Source: Ustilaginoidea virens
Lineage: Eukaryota > Ascomycota > Sordariomycetes > Hypocreales > Clavicipitaceae
Assembly (NCBI RefSeq): GCF_000687475.1
Contig: NC_057319.1
Span: 2,711,001-2,775,000 of the forward strand
DNA: 64,000 nt
Direction: 5' to 3'
A program made the translations under genes and the position numbers. This document shows positions 58,539 to 64,000 of the stretch, piece after piece (positions within the stretch are counted from its first letter, which is position 1; every line of letters begins with the position of its first letter). The notes under the pieces are model-generated. The model saw only the letters and a list, made by a program, of their open reading frames with translations, was not told where the DNA came from and ran no database searches.

Positions 58539-61500
58539 CCCGGCCGGCGCCGCCTATCCCAATTCCCATCGCGGCCACCATCATCATCATCGCCATCATC
58601 ATCACCATCACCACCACCACCACCACCACCACAACGCCGCAACCACCACCAGCTCGTCCGTTCAGTCGCCGTCGCACAATCCCCATCCCCATCCCCATCC
58701 CCATCCTCATCCCCATCCCCATCCTCATCCTCATCCCCATCCGCATTCCCATCCTCATCGCACCCCCGGCCCCAGCAGCCCCGGCCCAGGTCCCAATCCC
58801 AACCCCCATCTTGACCCCAATTCCGGTCCTCACCACCTCGTCAACGGCAGTCCCCCCCATCCCAGTCACCGTCACCGTCACCGTCACCGTCACGGCTCGT
58901 CGCCCTCGCCGACCGCTGCTGGCGCTTCAACCGCCGCCTACATGGCCTCGTCGTCCTCGACCCCAGCCCGTGCTGGCGCTCCTCCCTCCTTGCCAGCGCC
59001 ATCATCCTCGACGACCAACAACAGCAACAGCAACAGCAACAACAGCAACCACAGCAATCGCCTGCCCGCTGTTCCTCCGCCGCCATCGCCATCGCCCCGA
59101 CACGCTCCGCTGTCGACATCCTCGTCCTCTTCCAGCTACTTTCCCCGACCTGATCTATCCGACTCTCAACACCAGTCTCGCCAAAAAGTGGCATCTGGCA
59201 GAGTATACGACCCCACGACCGACACCACCAAGGAGCGCAGGACATCAGACTCCTGGCACAACCCGCCCCAGAAGCTTACGCCAAAGGTATGTCAATCCAC
59301 TTCTTTTTTTTTTTTTTTCTTTTTTTTTTCCCCCTCCGAGTTGTGCACGGCACTTGCTTCTTTCCTACATGTTGCATCGCTTGTCAAAGGCAAACCCACC
59401 CTTCTTCTCTTTTAATCCCCCCCCCCGCTGTCCTTTTCCACCCAAACTTTCTCTTCATCAAGCTCGGCGAAAACTTTGAGTCCTTCATCGGAACAATCGT
59501 CAACCCCATCTTCAGCCCGAGTCTTTTTTTCTTCCTCGTTGCGAGACCTCTTGTTTCGTTTCGTCCATCTTACTCCGGCCCTTTTTTTTTTTTTCTTTCC
59601 CTCCCTCGCACTGAATTCTAGCCCTGTCGCGCTCTTTTCCCTTCCAATAGCCATTTTAACCGTCATGGCTGCATCTTGTTTCCAATCTTGTGTCGTCTTG
59701 ACTTGAACTAATCCATTACCCTCTGCCACCAATTAGCCACGGGACCCCTATCCGTACGAACGGAGGCCAGGCGACCAGCTTCCATCATCCTCGTACTACA
59801 ACAACAACAACGGCATCTTCACCTCGCCTCGTCAATCGTATGACAGATATCGAAGCCCGGTATCCCATTCCCACCCAAACCTACCCGTCGGCTCCCACAG
59901 TCCACCATTGAGCCGGGTAACTCACATGACGTCGCCATCGCAAAGGCATGTCCACACACCTGCTACAACCGCAACGCCAAATGGTTCTTCAGTCATGTCA
60001 AGCATCATCAAGATTGAGCCCCGGGCAGCTTCGCCGATCAAGACGCCCTCCCTTTCAGCAAATGTATGCTTTATTTCTCTTACAAGGCTTGTTGCCTGTT
60101 TTCTCCAATTCATTCCCCCGGAAAACGCCTGCCTCTCCCACCAAACCCCAAGAAAACATCATCATCATTGAGCGCGACGCTAACTGACGCTTAAAACCAG
60201 AGCCATAGTCGATCAGCCGATCCCATGTCATTCTCCACCATCCTCTCAAGCGCAGAACCGGCCCCAAAGTCCGTCGTGCAACATCGAGCTCCCACGCCTG
60301 CCCCGGAAGCTCAAGAGCAGGAGCAAGACCCTGAGACTGAAGTTGAACCTGAAAAAGATGTCGAGACTGAACTTGAGGCCCTTTCCGCACATAGGGCAGA
60401 GCCCATGAGGAAAAAACCTGGTCGTCGTCTGACAAAGGGGCGAGCCTCCGATATACGAGAGGCTGAAGCCCCTAAAAGCAAGCGACGTCCTTCGGTCAAG
60501 AGAGAATCGCCCCAACCTCGATCTGCCTCGAAGCGCCAGGCAAATGGCCAACCCAAACCTGGCAAAACATGGTCCACCGAGATGGAAAAGAAGATTCAGA
60601 TTTCCGAAGCTCTGATTGAAAATGACACATCCAGTCTCGACCCAGCCGAATTCAACGAGCTCGAGTACAAGGAGCGTGCTCGCAAACGCAGACGCCTCAT
60701 GGCCGATTTCGATCTGGAGCAGTGCAGACTTCGTCGCGACGATTATACCAAGACTGCCAGCAGAAAGCTACTTCTCCAGTCTGAGCTTGGCAAGCGACGA
60801 TACGACGATGTCTTCTATGACCAGGCACTTCACGAAGTTCGCGAGCAGGAACTGTTTGCCGAGAAGGAGCGAAAGAAGGATATGCAGCGAAAGAGACGCC
60901 GCGAAAAGTCCATGGCTGTTACCATTGAGCAAAAGGAAGCTGCACTGGCCCGAGCCCTGGCGGCCGAGGACGAATCCGAACGTCAAAAGCATTTACGCGA
61001 TGCTGAACGTGCCAGCAAGAAGGCGCAGCAGACCAAGCTCATTCTACAAAAGGGAATCAAGGGGCCGGCTCGCAACCTGGAATTGAACCTCGAGGGCGGC
61101 ACCATGTCTAGCTTCTTGGCCTCGGATGCTGACACGCCAAAGAAGGGCAGGGGCAAGGGCAACCGCCTGAAGAAGACGAGAGAGCAAAAGAAGGCCGAGA
61201 AGGAGTCGGCGGAAGCTGCCCAGGCTGCTCTTGACGCAGGCAAGGAGCTCCCCCCCAAGGAGGAGAGCAAGGTACGCATCAAGATCAAGGGACGACCGAA
61301 AGACAAGGTCAAGGACAAGGAGAAGGAAAAGGAAAAGGACAAGGACAAGGACAAGGACAAGGACAAGGACAAAGCCAAGGACAAATCCAAGGACAAAGAC
61401 AAGGACAAGGACAAGGACAAGGGCAAGGGCAAGGAAACGGAGGCCGAGGAGAAGACTAAAGAGACCAAAGATGTCTCCAAAGAGAAGAAGGACGATTCTA

Positions 61501-64000
61501 CCGACCTGGAGAAGAAGTTCTCCTCCAAAGGCTACAACCAAATCTACGAGCAAATCTGGCGCGACATGGCTCGCAAGGATGTCAACAAGACCTTCAAGCT
61601 GGCTGTAGAGTCGTACGGGACCAAGGGCTCGAACCTGAAGAAGACGGCCATTCTCGCATCAAAGGAAGCCAAGAGGTGGCAGCTGCGCACCAACAAGGGC
61701 ACCAAGGACTTGCAAGCTCGCGCTAAACGTGTCATGCGTGACATGATGGGCTTCTGGAAGCGCAACGAGCGTGAAGAGCGCGACTTGCGAAAGGCAGCCG
61801 AGAAGCAGGAGATTGAAAACGCTCGACGGGAGGAGGCCGACCGTGAAGCTGCTCGACAGAAGAGAAAGCTCAACTTTCTCATTTCCCAGACCGAGCTCTA
61901 CTCCCACTTTATCGGCAAGAAGATCAAGACTGATGAAGTGGAGCGCAGCACCGACAATCCGGAGATTGAGCAGGCGGCCAGTGAGATGCCGCGGAACAAG
62001 CTCGACGTTGCTGAACCGACTGGGCCCGTGGCGGCCCGGGTCACCGATTTCGAAAATCTCGACTTCGACAATGAGGACGAGTCACAGCTCCAGGCCGCAG
62101 CCATGGCCAACGCGCAGAATGCCATTGCAGAGGCCCAGAAGAAGGCCCGGGCGTTCAACAACGAGGGCAGCCTGGACATGGACGAAGAAGGCGAGATGAA
62201 CTTTCAGAATCCCACAGGTCTCGGGGAGGTGCAGATTGAGCAGCCCAAACTCCTCAATGCTCAGCTGAAAGAATACCAACTCAAAGGCCTCAACTGGCTG
62301 GTCAACCTCTACGAGCAAGGCATCAACGGCATTCTTGCCGACGAAATGGGTCTGGGTAAAACCGTACAGTCCATTTCCGTCATGGCCTACCTGGCGGAAA
62401 AGCACGATATTTGGGGCCCGTTCCTGGTTGTCGCACCGGCTTCCACCTTGCACAACTGGCAGCAGGAAATCGCAAAGTTTGTTCCGGACTTCAAGATTCT
62501 ACCCTACTGGGGCAGTGCCCCGGACCGAAAGGTGTTGCGCAAGTTTTGGGACAGGAAGCACTCGACGTACCGCAAGGACGCCGCATTCCACGTGTGCGTG
62601 ACGTCGTATCAGCTGGTCGTCTCCGACGTGGCGTACTTTCAGAAGATGCGATGGCAGTACATGATTCTTGACGAAGCCCAAGCCATCAAGAGCTCCCAGA
62701 GCTCTCGTTGGAAGTCCCTGCTGGGCTTCCACTGCCGGAACAGGCTTTTGCTGACGGGAACGCCCATCCAGAACAACATGCAGGAACTGTGGGCGCTGCT
62801 CCATTTCATCATGCCGTCGCTGTTTGACTCGCACGACGAGTTCAGCGAATGGTTCTCCAAGGACATTGAGTCCCACGCGCAGAGCAACACGAAGCTCAAC
62901 GAGGATCAGCTCAGGCGTCTGCACATGATTCTCAAGCCTTTTATGCTTCGTCGCGTCAAGAAGCACGTGCAGAAGGAGCTCGGCGACAAGATTGAGCTCG
63001 ACGTCTTTTGCAACCTCACCTACAGGCAGAGAGCCTACTACTCGAATCTCCGCAACCAGATCAACATTATGGATCTTGTTGAAAAGGCCACCATGGGTGA
63101 CGATCAAGACTCTGGAACCCTGATGAACCTGGTCATGCAGTTCAGAAAAGTGTGCAACCACCCAGATTTGTTTGAGCGCGCCGAGGTCACGTCCCCCTTT
63201 TCCTTTGGCTACTTTGCCGAGACCGCCTCGTTTGTCCGGGAGGGCAGCACGGTCACTGCGGGCTACTCGACCCGGAGCCTGATCGACTTTGAGTTGCCGT
63301 TGCTGATATGGACGCGGGGCGGACGTCTTGACCAAGCGTCGGGGGACAACGTCAAGGCTGGTTGGCGAAGCAAGGCGCTCAACCACATGATGAACATTTG
63401 GGCGCCGGAGCATGTGCAGAAGAACGTTGAAGGGCGGCAGGCCTTCTCTTGGCTACGTTTTGCGGATGTGTCGGCGGGCGAAGCGTACAAGGCCACGCAC
63501 GAGAGCCTGTTCACGCGGGCCGTCACCGAGCTGCAAAACAAGGACAGGCTGGGACAGATGGGCGTCATTTACGACGACGGAGACGGCCGAGACCAACACT
63601 TCACGCCGGCTCATGCGCTGTTCAAGATACAATCTCGGCACAATCGCCTACCGCTTGCGGAGGTTACGAGCCAAGGGATCTTGAACAAGCTCATGAACGT
63701 GGCGCGTGAGGCATACCGCGACTCTGGGCTCGGCAGGTTGGAGGTTGCCGGCCGACCTCGAGCGTCCGCCCCGCCTATCGAGGTGGCGTGCAACAGCATC
63801 AGCGCGGTCAAGGAGCGACAAGACGTCCTGTTCAACGCGGGCATGCGCAGAGCGCTGTTTGGCCCGAACTTTGTCGAGGAGAAGGCGCTGGTGGAGAACA
63901 AGGTGCCGCTGGAGCTGTATCCGTCCCGAGGCGTGCTGCCCAAGCCCGACAGCGAGAAGAAGAGATTCACCGACGTGACGGTTCCGTCGATGAGGACGTT
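57919..64000 (+). CDS. ino80: INO80 chromatin-remodelling ATPase, cut at window end
   Basis: Catalytic subunit of the INO80 nucleosome-remodelling complex. Three exons so far: 57919-59286, 59737-60063 and 60201 to the window end, all in frame, giving about 1831 residues without a stop. The first 456 residues are low-complexity: Gln/His-rich, a proline run, a 12-Asn run, a 13-His run, a Pro-His repeat of about 26 residues and Ser/Asn tracts. Next is a charged region with a Lys-Asp repeat (61320-61420). The DBINO domain covers about 1008-1138 ([20 protein letters not shown]). The Snf2 ATPase begins at about 1254 with [11 protein letters not shown] (about 1276) and the DEAQ box, then [16 protein letters not shown] and [11 protein letters not shown]. 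The C-terminal helicase lobe and its long insertion continue past the edge. Confidence 0.93.
58500..58760 (+). repeat. poly-Asn, poly-His and Pro-His codon repeats inside INO80
   Basis: AAC repeats give 12 Asn, CAC/CAT repeats give 13 His, and CCCCAT-type units give about 26 alternating Pro-His residues. All are in the same frame with near-pure codon use, so they look like replication-slippage products. Confidence 0.9.

Noticed and set aside
57749..59479. Alternative frames with poly-Lys in the INO80 first exon
   Set aside because: They read through the A63 tract. The frame from 57919 alone connects to the conserved INO80 exons.

Overview
The window is nuclear DNA from a filamentous ascomycete, most likely a sordariomycete close to Hypocreales. 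The evidence is gene content: fungal-type AcrB, a GH72 glucanosyltransferase, a PDR transporter, a Ccr4 with leucine-rich repeats, and INO80. Introns are mostly 50-220 bp (one is about 450 bp) with GT..AG ends. Genes are separated and lie on both strands, without operons. I saw no rRNA, tRNA, CRISPR array, prophage or intact transposon. The species cannot be told from what I can see.

Layout. 1-5 kb: a doubtful partial frame, then a FHIP-type dynein adaptor gene (-). 5-8 kb: acrB (-). 8-11.5 kb: a long repeat-rich gap and a small LYR gene of the ETFRF1/LYRM5 type (+) with a 13-nt exon. 11.8-13.4 kb: a SAM methyltransferase (-). 17.5-19.8 kb: the deadenylase CCR4 (+). 20.8-24.3 kb: a mitochondrial-carrier-like protein and an ochratoxinase-like amidohydrolase (both -). 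24.9-28.8 kb: ELP3 (-) and the succinyl-CoA ligase alpha gene (+), divergent from a 660-bp shared gap. 29.5-33.3 kb: a UBC1-type E2 with UBA domain (-) and proteasome ATPase RPT2 (+). 33.6-34.3 kb: a small promethin-like membrane protein (-). 36.2-40.9 kb: a full-size PDR transporter (-). 42.9-44.2 kb: a PAP2 lipid phosphatase (-). 44.9-46.8 kb: a GPI-type GH72 glucanosyltransferase (-). 46.8-50.6 kb: a gene-poor stretch. 50.6-51.2 kb: a small hydrophilic protein of unknown function (+). 52.8-54.9 kb: ribosome-biogenesis ABC-F protein ARB1 (+). 57.9 kb to the end: the chromatin remodeller INO80 (+), cut by the window edge.

Most genes are conserved housekeeping functions (mRNA turnover, tRNA modification, proteasome and ubiquitin, TCA cycle, ribosome assembly, chromatin, cell wall). 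They are neighbours by position only, and I see no biosynthetic cluster.

The least explained signal is between the genes. The 9-mer TACGGAGTA / TACTCCGTA occurs at least 14 times, always between genes and often in inverted pairs. At about 47.72-48.0 kb two clusters of it form imperfect terminal inverted repeats around about 240 bp, which looks like a small non-autonomous element (MITE-like). A second palindrome, TACCTAGGTA, occurs four times and once overlaps the first motif. Other oddities are a 63-A tract 30 bp before the INO80 start codon, several very short coding exons, and many long homopolymers and microsatellites. Exon limits were read by eye from splice signals and reading frame.
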